64,000 nt of DNA from Caprella mutica (taxonomy: Eukaryota > Arthropoda > Malacostraca > Amphipoda > Caprellidae): NCBI GenBank assembly GCA_947561585.1, contig CANNZV010001434.1, forward strand, positions 62,001 to 126,000, in the 5' to 3' direction. Positions 1 to 9,900 of this stretch are shown in pieces. Under the pieces are notes generated by a model. The model searched no databases. It saw only the letters and a list, made by a program, of their open reading frames with translations, and was not told the origin of the DNA. The translations under genes and the position numbers were made by a program. Within the stretch, counting starts at the first letter, position 1, and every line of letters begins with the position of its first letter.

Positions 1-2339
1 ACAATCTTCATGTTATGCAAATGCACCAGCGGTTGGTGATCAGTATAAAGAATGAATGGTATCCCATAAATAAACGGACGAAAAGTCTTCACACCCCATC
101 TCAAAGCACACAATTCTCTCTCAAGGGTGGAATAGTTTAGCTGAGGGCCAGAGAACATCATTGAGGCGAACCCTATTACACGGTGTGATTCACCTTGTTT
201 TTGTGCCAGGTAAGCACCAGACCCTACATTTGATGCATCGACCCAGAGCTCTATTTTATCAGCTTCATCAGAATAATCTGGGTACGCCAACTCAACCTCT
301 TGCTGCATTTCGGATTTGAGTGAATTGAAAGCTACAACCATTTCTTCGGTCCAAATTAATTTATTGTTCTTTTTACCGCTGGTGTGACAAGATAAGGGTC
401 TCTGAATAACTGAACAATTTGGCAAGAACCTGCGCTGAAAATTAACAAAACCCAAAAACTCTCTCAATTCACCCTTGGTCTGGGGACGTGGGTAATTAGC
501 AACTTTATTTACATACTCAGGTGTTTTTGTGATGCCAGTTTGACTAATTACATGTCCAAGGAACTCAACTTTGTCCTTAAAGAAATCACATTTATTTGCA
601 TGAATCTTAATTTTGTAAGATTTCAATGTCTGAAGGACTTTATTCACTAGATCGAGATGATCCTCAAATGAGCTACTCATAATCAAGATGTCATCAATAT
701 ATGCAATGACCTTGTTCGAAGGGAATGCACCTAGCACTGCCTGTATTTCACGTTGGAATGCCGACGGTGCATTTCTCATGCCAAAACTCAATCTTTTAAA
801 TTGCCAATGGCTTTTCGAAGTGGAAAATGCAGTGTACTGCCGACTTGATTCATCAATTGGGATCTGATAATAGCTCTTTACCAAATCTAACCTTGAAAAA
901 TACTTAGTGCCATGTAAACCGAAAATTGAACCAGCTAAATTGGGTACAGGGTGTCTATCAGGAATTGTCAACAAATTAAGTTTCCTATAATCTATACACA
1001 TGCGTAACCCACCCCCTTTCTTAATAATAGGCACAATTGGTGAATTCCAAGGTGAGACACTCGCTTCAATAATATCCAAAGCCTGTAACTCCTGGCACTG
1101 TTTTTCGATCTCAATAGCTACAGGTGGAGGAAAACGCCTAGGTCTTTGGTAAATTGGAGTATTACTAGAGAGTTTAATTACGTGCTCAGTTACGTTAGCA
1201 TGACCTATGTCAAGATCACCCTGGCTAAACACCGTATCTACATTCTGCAGCATACTAAACACTTTGGTTTGCTGCTCAACATTTAACATAGGAAGAGTTA
1301 TTTGTGATAGGGGATTATTATTTGGCTCACGGTCCTCCTCGTCACAGTCTGGCAGCTCGGCTACAGAGGAAACCTTACCCACCATCTGACCAGAGTGAAT
1401 ATGAGATGAGTTTTCTCTAGCAATAAGCAATATTCTCTTAGTTACTGAATCCATGACACCATCGAGACCCTTCACCTTGTCAGCCAACTTAGCATCAACA
1501 TCACCATCACAGAAATACAGCATTTGAGTTGAGTCTGGAATAGAAACACAAAAGTTAACAGATACACATTTAGATGAATTCCTATCGATGTACATATCTT
1601 GACCAGCATAACATTTGATATCACAATAAAGAGTCTGAGTAACAATGCCAGAATTATCAACATATAGTTCAACCTTTCCATCATCATCAAAGTGCTTTAC
1701 TATAATCTTATCTTTAATGGCTAATTCTATGTTATTACCTTTGAGAAAGTCAACACCTAAGAAAATATCACCACTAGAATTGGTATTACTAGGGTAAATC
1801 ATTAGATGTAAGTCATTCATTTTAATATCACCAATAAATAAAGTACATTCAGAAGCACCCAGAATTTTAAATGGTACATTTCCTAGCCCTTTTAGTTCAA
1901 CAGAGCTTTTCGTTATGGTAAGGTTCATTTTAATAGCTAATTCTTCCGAGATTAGAGAGCACACTGACCCAGAATCAATGACAGCAGTCACTACTTTATC
2001 ATTAAGTTTAACGTTAACATTGAATAGATCCTTATTAAGGCCTACTAAATTTACATATTTAGGAAAGTTATTAATGCAATCATCAATAGAGTTTACTTCC
2101 CTTCTAATTGCAGTAGAAGCCTCCTCCTGATGGCAACAATCACTGCTACTCCCCTCACTGCACAAAGAAGAAGACCCACTGCCAGCTGCAGAAAAGAAAT
2201 CAGACATCTTTTTACTCTCAGGAATCAGTCCTGCAGTAGATGAGTAGAAGATCCTTGTCTGCTGACAAAAATCTTGTTTAGGGAGTCTGTTTACATTTCT
2301 CAATTGTTCTCCCTCAGAATTGAGAAACTTCAGTTTAAC
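1..2339 (-). CDS. pol: LTR retrotransposon pol (protease, RT, RNase H), partial
   Basis: An open minus-strand frame runs from the gag stop to the left edge. The aspartic protease has a DSGS active site at about 1968-1976. The reverse transcriptase spans about 1100-470 and carries the SPW-N-SPIVP entry region, an LDL-KSYYQIP segment and a YIDD catalytic box at 690-701. After it come the connection (LGHVIS-GI, LGF-N--R-F) and a Ty3/gypsy RNase H with an LWVDAS motif near 240 and a YTDHQPL motif near 35-50. Integrase is outside the window. The frame is -1 relative to gag, so expression probably needs a ribosomal frameshift at 2333-2339, giving a Gag-Pol fusion. Alternatively an internal ATG could start pol. 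No in-frame stop was found in the part traced codon by codon (2339 to about 1980); the rest was read in translation. Confidence 0.85.
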
Positions 2340-4156
2340 TTCTTGCCTGATGTTGAGCGACTTCTGAAAGTTGGGTCGTATCTAGGGCATTCCTGCATTC
2401 TGTGATTTGATCCGCAAATCAAACAGTTATTATTTGCTCTCCAGCAGTTGTTTTTATTGTGACTCTTCTTACCACAGTGAGAACAGAATCTGGCTCTGTT
2501 ATCAGACTCAGGATCCCTGTATCGACCCATTGCATTAAGAGGTCCAATAGATCCAGATCGTTGGGGCTGATGTTGTTGTGATGGTTGGAGAGCCCTTCTA
2601 AATTCTCCTGATGGATCGTCATGATCTGAGCCTTGCTCATGTAGCTTAATTCCAGAATATGTCCTACTTCGTGGCTCAGGCTCATATCTAGAGACACTAT
2701 CTGACCACATGACTGAGTGTCTTTTTGGTACATCATTTTGGAGATCAACTGCCATCTCCATCACTGCAGAGAAACTCATACGTTTCGTTTTTCCCCTGGA
2801 GGTAGCTTTAAGAGTCCTTTCAGCATCTAGGATCTTGCCAGATATGAATTGGGGAATATTGCTCAAGAACTGTTGTCGCACCTGCAATGCTCTTTCACGT
2901 GATGACTGGGGAAAAGCAGATTCAGAGAGTTCCAGTAGCTTCATTCCAAAAAGAGACAAGTTTTCTCCTTGCATAGGGGTTGCTCTCAGGAATTCCTTCC
3001 TCCAGTAGCTTTTTCCTCCAATTCGTTGCTTTTTGTAGTAGTCTAACAAGATTCCTTTCATTTTCTGGTACCTCATTCTTCTGCCACCCCGAATTTGGTA
3101 GACATTCAACAGCTCTCCAGATAAGAACTGTTCCAATTGCTGGCACATATCATAGGAGTTGCCTCTAAATTTACCAGAAAAGTATCTTTCATATACTGTG
3201 AGGTAGTCCTTTAAAGAGGTCTTTCCCTTCATCTCAAATGGTGGAGGGGTAACTATCTCTCTAGATCTCCCCTTATGATATCTTCCAGATGACAGTGAAG
3301 AACTTGATGATGCATCTCCTGTCACTGAAGAAGAGCTTTCAGAGTCTGATGAAGAATCTGATGATAGCATTATCTCTTCAACACGTTTCTTTGACTTCTT
3401 ATGTTTAAGTCTAGTTTTCCGAGCATCTAACTTAGAGTTTGAGAAAACTTCACTCCTGCTTGAACAGAAACTAGATAATTTGACATCATTGTGAGATTTA
3501 GTGGTCTCATTAATCCCAGCATTAACACTTGGCACAGTACTTTTGTTGTTGCCCTCATCAGCAAAGTGAGTGCATCTCATGGCTATTGGGGTTTCCTTCC
3601 AGTAGCGGTCCACGGACAATTTAAGAAGTATCTCATACCAGCGAGAGTAAGAGAATGTGGCATCATATCCCACTGTGATAAAAGGTACTTCACCTCTCTT
3701 TGATAACAGGTTTTCCATGTGCTTAGCTGAATCCACATATGAAGGACTGATTTGATCGAGGCTTACTCCCTGCCATCGAGGAAACAGAAGCCAACGAAGT
3801 TCATCCAAAGCACCCAAATAGCCAGCATCTCCTCTTTCATTAAACTTTCCATTTACAAAATCAGCTCTGACCCTAGTGTTACTGAACTGAGCCAGCAAGC
3901 TCTGAATTGCCAAAATCTGTGGCAGCTCTCCAAGCTTGCCATCAGATAGCTGCTTTGAAGAAGATGCCAATGGTGGCCACTCAGCTCTAGACAAAAGAGA
4001 CATAGCACCACCTCCAGTTGATCCGTCATTCCCTTCTTCACTCAGCTCACGCCTCCGTGTTGTAGTCTTGCTTCTTGCTCCAGAGCAGCTTTCTTCATCT
4101 AGATTTGCCATATCAGGTCTGTCGTTCCCCTTCACGGGAGACTTTTCAACTATCAT
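2330..4156 (-). CDS. gag: LTR retrotransposon Gag (608 aa)
   Basis: The structural protein that would package element RNA into virus-like particles in the cytoplasm. It starts at ATG 4156-4154 and ends at TGA 2332-2330. The N-terminal third is low in complexity and contains a serine-rich acidic tract around residues 265-290. A retrotransposon Gag-like helical core follows (about residues 310-470). The C terminus has two zinc knuckles, CX2CX4HX4C (starting CSHC) and the shorter CX2CX3HX4C (starting CLIC), typical of nucleic-acid-binding nucleocapsid domains. The stop lies directly after a slippery heptamer. The frame has no internal stops. Annotated as a transposon gene, not a host gene. Confidence 0.85.
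   Translation of the reverse strand: MIVEKSPVKGNDRPDMANLDEESCSGARSKTTTRRRELSEEGNDGSTGGGAMSLLSRAEWPPLASSSKQLSDGKLGELPQILAIQSLLAQFSNTRVRADFVNGKFNERGDAGYLGALDELRWLLFPRWQGVSLDQISPSYVDSAKHMENLLSKRGEVPFITVGYDATFSYSRWYEILLKLSVDRYWKETPIAMRCTHFADEGNNKSTVPSVNAGINETTKSHNDVKLSSFCSSRSEVFSNSKLDARKTRLKHKKSKKRVEEIMLSSDSSSDSESSSSVTGDASSSSSLSSGRYHKGRSREIVTPPPFEMKGKTSLKDYLTVYERYFSGKFRGNSYDMCQQLEQFLSGELLNVYQIRGGRRMRYQKMKGILLDYYKKQRIGGKSYWRKEFLRATPMQGENLSLFGMKLLELSESAFPQSSRERALQVRQQFLSNIPQFISGKILDAERTLKATSRGKTKRMSFSAVMEMAVDLQNDVPKRHSVMWSDSVSRYEPEPRSRTYSGIKLHEQGSDHDDPSGEFRRALQPSQQHQPQRSGSIGPLNAMGRYRDPESDNRARFCSHCGKKSHNKNNCWRANNNCLICGSNHRMQECPRYDPTFRSRSTSGKKLN
2333..2339 (-). promoter_or_regulatory. Candidate -1 ribosomal frameshift site (GTTAAAC) at the gag stop
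   Basis: On the minus strand the last gag codons read AAG TTA AAC TGA. The heptamer G TTA AAC abuts the gag stop and pol is open in the -1 frame from this point. GUUAAAC is a known variant slippery heptamer (used by equine arteritis virus). I did not identify a convincing downstream pseudoknot by eye. Confidence 0.5.
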
Positions 4157-4170
4157 TATCTATTATTTAC

Positions 4171-4192
4171 TTCAATCCCGTCGAAGATGCCA
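4171..4192 (-). other. Candidate tRNA primer-binding site
   Basis: Downstream of the candidate LTR end, the minus strand reads TGGCATCTTCGACGGG. It starts with the TGG expected to pair with the CCA 3' end of a tRNA, and its complement resembles a T-arm (TTCAATCC) plus acceptor stem, although one base short of a perfect tRNA geometry. The tRNA was not identified. Confidence 0.35.
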
Positions 4193-4194
4193 CT

Positions 4195-4583
4195 TGTTGC
4201 GGGCGGGTAGCCGAACAGAATTATATAGGTATGTGGTTCCAAACCATTAACTTAAATTAAGGATATTGAAGAACAGATTATTAGTAGCTTATTTTCTATT
4301 GCAGGCAAAAGGATGGTACAAGGTGAAGTGTAGAGCATAAATAAGAAGGCGTGAGAGAGTGCAGTTATCTGCAAACAAATAGCATAACTACATAAGCAAA
4401 AGAAAAGTAAACAAACAAAAAGTAAAGCAAATAATAAATAAAATCAATAATAAAGCAAATGATAATAAAGCAAAGCAAATGAATAAAACTTACAGGTTAA
4501 GGAAGGGTAATCAAGCAGAGAGAGGTAAGTGAGTTTCAGCGTTAGACAGGTTGGAAACTTAATATTAACATTAAATAATTACA
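4195..4583 (-). repeat. Candidate 5' LTR
   Basis: On the minus strand a 389-bp segment starts TGTAAT and ends GCAACA, i.e. TG...CA. It lies two bases before the candidate primer-binding site and directly upstream of gag. Boundaries are inferred because the partner LTR is outside the window. A TATATAAT box (plus 4220-4227) lies very near the 3' edge, which would leave almost no R/U5, so the limits may be wrong. Confidence 0.35.
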
Positions 4584-4699
4584 ATACCTTCGGAATATAT
4601 ATCTGTAATAAAGTGAAAATTAGTACACATGTCTATTATGCAACAGGAGAGGTTTTGACAATAAACATAGGACAGACCAGCTGCACTGGTACATCATAC

Positions 4700-5899
4700 C
4701 TGTAAGTTCAACGAACTCTGGCCTGGAGATTCTCTTGGCCTTATTCCTTGTTGTCCATTTGGCTATGGCCTTGTCCCAGCGGGACTTCAAAGCCTTAAAA
4801 CAACACACGTCAAGTGGCTGTAGACGATCTGTCGTATGCGGCGGAAGACGCAACAGTGTAACATCCTGTTCACGAGCGTGCTGAATCACCTGGTATGTGA
4901 CATGGGTGCTATGCCCATCCATGATGATGAGAAGAGGCCGTTGATTCACTGTGGTGCAGAACTTAACAAACCAATTGTAGAAGGCGTCCGACGTCATCCA
5001 GCCGCTCTCAGTTGCTGTCATCGTCGTGCCAGGATAGGAGTTGGGTGTATACCAACCTGACATGAGGTATTTCCCTTTAAAGACAATAAAGGGTGGAAGA
5101 ACTGACTGGTCCGCCGAAATTCCAGCCATCACAGTTATCGCTTCACGGCCACTTGTTGCAGTTGTGCGGCTCGCCTTCTTGCCTTTGGGAGCAATGACCT
5201 TAGAACGCTGAGCCTCTAGGAAGAGGTTAGATTCATCGATGTTCCACAAGCATTCTGGACGATCCTTGATGTTCAGATCATTTATCACCTTCTCCAGGGT
5301 ATCATAAAAGCCGTAGATCGTGTCTGGATCGCTGGCAGCAATTTTTCGAGCCTTCTCGAGTGCAGAGGGTTGCTTCAGCGACAGACGACGGCGCTTCATG
5401 AAGTTCCTTATCCAGTCTTTTGCTGGAGGACGGTCCTGCAAGATAAGATAAGTCTACCACTTAATTACATGTTATAATATTTACGTTTAACAACTAGACA
5501 TGAACAAACATTCCATATTCTTACCTTGAATTGACAATATTTTCTTATGTGCTCTCCCACAGGTCCATCAGAGTCTTTGTTGCATTGTACATAGTCATTC
5601 ACCAATTCAGCCAGCTCTTCTCTGTCCATCGCGAACCCCCACTTGGCCTTCACATTCAGCATCAAGGCCAGCTCCCTCTCACTCTCTGGGGGCAAGCTTT
5701 GTGGCCCTGCCTGTAATTTAACAGGATGTCCTTTTTCAATGCACTTCATCCTGAATTGGAGTAGTCCTTCTGAGACTTTGATGTCTCTGGCGGCCTTCCT
5801 GATGCTGATGGACCCCGCTTTTATTTTGTAGATGGCATCATTCACCTTTATTTCATCAATGGGAATTCCACTACCCTTCTTCTTATATTTATAAACCAT
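4700..5899 (-). CDS. pogo/jerky-like DDE transposase gene, spliced, 3' end missing
   Basis: Two exons: 5525-5899 (ATG at 5899-5897, 125 codons, donor CAATTCAAG|gtaaga) and 4700-5435 (acceptor ttgcag|GACCGT, donor TTACAG|gtatga, phase 1). Exon 1 encodes a pipsqueak-type helix-turn-helix (SIRKAARDIKVSEGLLQFRM) and the start of a CENP-B/Tc5-type DNA-binding domain; exon 2 continues that domain (KDWIRNFMKRRRLSLKQP) into a DDE_1 catalytic fold. The aspartates are visible in NIDESN, IMDGHSTH and RLQPLD, so the nuclease core looks intact. The protein is about 370 aa to the last donor; a final short exon is expected but not seen, and the LTR retrotransposon begins about 120 bp further on. Reading through the donor adds only about 27 residues. 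It may be an active transposon gene or a domesticated one; it lies about 1 kb head-to-head from ASCC3. Confidence 0.75.
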
Positions 5900-6114
5900 G
5901 ACTATTAGCACAAAGAGTTTTAACTGAAATTGTTCTGAAATTGCTAAGAAAATGTTAGTATGGATGTTATTAATTTGAAAGATAAAATAAATACATATAG
6001 AAATTTTGATTGTAACTGATAACAAGCATCCAAGCTGCCAAGATTGTAACTGATAACAAGCATCCAATACGTTATTTATGGTTTAATTCTTAATAATATA
6101 ACTCCTTGATAAGC

Positions 6115-6537
6115 GCGTAAATACGCCCTACTTAACTTTGATTAGGCGGGCGTATTTACGCACTAACGAAAACATTAATATATAAAAAGTATGTGTCTGT
6201 AATCTTACCTGAGTTAATATCAATGAACTACAACTATTTTCTCGTGTCCATGCAAAATTTAAAGTAATTCGATCCATAACTTTTTCCGTAATGGCAAATT
6301 ATGCGCGATTTATCTTTCCACCTGCCGCAATATTGAAGCTATGCTCTCTTAATGGTTACTTGTTCAAACGTATAACTTTTTTTTCAAGTGCGGTACAAAC
6401 GAACTTTCAACATTGTTTCTAAGGGTTCAGAACCTGCTCTTTACGATGGCGTAATCCAAATTTGGATTAATCCATTACTTTTTTAGTAAATAGCGGTGCG
6501 TAAATACGCCCGCGAATTTCCAGTGCGTAAGTACGCC
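6115..6537. repeat. Inverted-repeat cluster of a GCGTAAATACGCCC motif
   Basis: The motif occurs four times: 6115-6128 (+), 6148-6161 (-), 6498-6511 (+) and 6524-6537 (+, one change). The pair 6146-6163 and 6496-6513 forms a perfect 18-bp inverted repeat about 330 bp apart, like transposon ends. A CTCAG|GTAAGA donor-like site on the minus strand near 6211 could be a 5' UTR exon of the transposase gene. These may be the terminal and subterminal sites of the neighbouring DDE transposon. Confidence 0.55.
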
Positions 6538-6942
6538 CGCCCCGACGCTAGCTAATATAGAGATTAACAGAAAATAGTCGCTTTGACATTACAAGAGTAT
6601 TTTTTGTAGAGAGAAGAAAAATCAGCTGACATGTCAGACAAATTTAATATTTAGATTAGTACCAACAAATACTAATTATACAATTTTGTATTTTATAGTA
6701 AATTTGCCTAAGAATTAGCTATATATTGATGACATTTTTTGTAATTAGTTAACTAGTTGCTATACCACATAATTAACTAATCATATTATTTATAACTATT
6801 ATAATATCTATCTCTCATTGTTTTTCTTGTTATATTAAGTAGCTAGCTACCTTGAACATCAAATTAGTCTTAGGTTAAATAACAAAAAACTGAAGACAGG
6901 GCAAAAGGGGATACCGAACAGAGTTATATTTCTCTTGACTCC
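6538..6942 (+). other. ASCC3 5' flank
   Basis: AT-rich DNA between the inverted repeats and the proposed ASCC3 start. No convincing TATA box or other gene was seen. It should hold the ASCC3 promoter and 5' UTR. Confidence 0.3.
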
Positions 6943-9900
6943 ATGGCTCCTTATGGAAGTAAGTTTGAATTATTTATCTATTTTCTGTGGGGTAATGAAC
7001 AAATTACTGAATACTTATTTTTCTTTACATATTATCAGATGGAAAATTTCCAATGAGCATTATAATAAATATGTTGGTTTATCACTACCTATCTAAATAC
7101 ATTCATGGAGTAGATACCAGTTTCTTCTATATGATGTTATTCGGTAGTCATAAGCCACCATAATTTTAATAATACTCGTTGAAATAGCTGGTTATTGCAA
7201 AGAAATGAAATTAAAAATGTCGCTGAGAATAATAAGCATCTGGTTTTCAGTTCAGTACTCTATAAGCTTAACTGCTTTTTCTTATTATAAATGAACCATA
7301 AATACTAATTTCGATAATGACATTTATAAATTTCAGTTTTAAATTGTTATATAAGCTAAATTTAAATCCTCTTCTTTGTGGTAGTTAAATATCCAGTCAC
7401 TGTCACATTATCTTTTCATTGCGTATCCATGATTCCATTTCAATATATGTTCTTAAGATCTGTAGATAGCTTTGATTTTGCTGTTTAGATTGAACAATCT
7501 GTTTTCCTATTCGATTCTAATAATTCAAAGATTTTAATTGATACAATTTACTAGAATTTAATAAAGTACACATTGATGATTTCTAGGATTATCTCCTAAT
7601 TAATCATCAAAATAATCATATTTATTTTTATATTAATAAATTAAATAGCTATATTTATTAATCTCTATACTATATGAAATCTTGATCCTTTTTTGACTAT
7701 AATTCTGTGAACTCATAGCTCTAGAACTAAATTTAGTTACTTTTTAATTGCAATCTTGTATAAAATGTGTGCCTCTATATTATGGAAATATAATTAGCTA
7801 GCTAAATATTTCACTGAGCTATTGAAGAGAACCTATGAGTTTCTACATGATATAATGAAATAGGCTCTCATAGTTACTCAAAGTGCCCGAAAAGTTCATG
7901 CTAACAGCAGGAATTTATAACGTCTTGAATTGGTTGTTACTGTGCTAATGTATTTATTTTGTTGAATTACCCGTTTGATTTCATCTAAATTCTCTCCCTC
8001 CCTATTGCAGATGCTCCACGCTTCACTAACTACCTGCGTGAACATGGCGGTCTGGCGAAGGGTGATAACTTGTTTGAGACGGATCACTTGGCACAGTTAG
8101 CAGCCAAACGAGAACAGAGACGACAGGAAGCAAAGTGAGGAACCTACTTTAATGAGAAAAAGAAGTGATATTACTAGCTATGACTGATTTCAAGACTTAT
8201 TCAGCAAACAAAAACTCAATATAGCATCCTTTAAAGAAATCAAATAATTGGCCAAAAGTTTTTGTAGGAATTGAATGATATTAAACTATTTCTTCCCTAA
8301 AGATTTTATTATTTCAATGATAAATGCTTTTTTAACTGTGAATTATTCTGTAGCTAAATCCTTTTTTTGCTATATTATGTATTGCATACGTATTTTCAGG
8401 GAGAAGGGAGCATCATGGAGTCGCCTGAAGAGGGGTTTGCTAACCCTGGCGTCAGACGCTGGCATATCCATAGACTGTTATATGAGGGACTTTGCAGAGC
8501 TCTGCAAGCAGGTAGCTAATAGCTAGGCTGGTGTTTTACAAATATTGAAAAAGTTATAAAAAATGTACTAATTATAAAAAGTTGCTTATGTTAAAAAGAA
8601 ATTATTGAAAAGTAACTAGCTATTTAAATAGAAGTAGCTTTTTGAAGAAATTAAAAGAATAATTTACTTTAAAAAATTATTTGAAATATATTTATTTTAA
8701 AAAGTTTATTCAAAAAAGTTAAAGTTTTGTCTTTTAAAAGAAAAATGTCTTCTTGATGAAAAAAATAACATCTTTAACTTTGAGTAGCTAATATCATTTG
8801 TAAATCTTAAAGTAGAATTATTCTAATAGTTAAACTGAAGGTAGGGAATTGATACTAGCAACTAGCTATTTAATAATTATAATAAAGGGTTATTATTCTA
8901 GTTATATCCTTAATAAGTTTATAGTTCTACTAAAGAATTTTTCTGTATATTAATGTCAAAATGACTTGCTGCAACTTTCAATATATTGTGAAAAACTTAC
9001 CAGGGTAAACATGCAATAGCCAATATGACACAGTAGCCGATAGCAAGGGATGAAATATTGGATACAAAATTGCTAAAATGGATCTTCTTGTAACATTGTA
9101 TTGTGTATTAACATGTTGTCTATGTATTGGTACACTTTTGTACCTCTATGTTTGTTACTGATAGTACAGAAGTATACAACTGTCAGTATTTAAACCCTAA
9201 TTAAATTGTGACAATGTGAACTACATTCATACCACTGTTTTTATCATACAGATGATATCACTAGGTACACACGGAGATACTCACCTCCCTTCGCTTCCGT
9301 TAGACACATGACACCTAAGCAATAACCTAAACTTGTAATTTTAGAAACGTCAGTTAGGCCAGACTGCCTCTTGAATACGAGTCAGTGTGTTAACTTGCAA
9401 GATTCACAACCCGGAGACTTTTCTTGCGATCATTTCAATTCATTGATTTCTCATTCCACCTCAGATCTCACCAGCTCTGGACACGCATGAAGAGGTATCG
9501 AGTATGATGTTTGAACTGTGCTACCCCAGTATTTACCTCTCTACGCAGAGCAAGCTGAGGATAGGGCTGGTGCTGGGTCAGGTCACACCGGTTATGATAG
9601 ACAAAGTACATAAGGTATGTATGTGTAAAGCTAAAACAATGAACAATATACCATCTGATAGTCGTTAAAAATATCTTTAATTTTTTGATTGATAAGTGTT
9701 TGGTGTCAATAATGCTTAACAGCATTGTACTTGATAGTAGGTTTATATGCCCACGATTCTGCTTAGCCCAAAGAATGAATAGCAAGTCCAGTGGTTTCAA
9801 TTTTATAACTAGCTAAATACTGTAGAATTTCTGTATAGTGATTTTAGTGTCCTGAGTAAGAGAGTAGCCTGTATAGTGAACAATTTATTTTAGTCTGCCG

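Larger units (their letters stand above)
1..4583 (-). mobile_element. Ty3/gypsy-type LTR retrotransposon, 5' half
   Basis: Read on the minus strand, the order is candidate 5' LTR (4195-4583), candidate primer-binding site, gag (4156-2330), then pol with aspartic protease, reverse transcriptase and RNase H up to position 1. Integrase and the 3' LTR would lie beyond the left edge. Gag and pol are both open over the whole visible length, so the copy looks young. The element sits just downstream of an exon of a minus-strand transposase gene (4700-5899) and may lie in or replace that gene's 3' end. The integration duplication cannot be checked from this window. Confidence 0.85.

Noticed and set aside
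2709..4260. Plus-strand ORFs over the gag region
   Set aside because: Antisense of an intact Gag frame with zinc knuckles.
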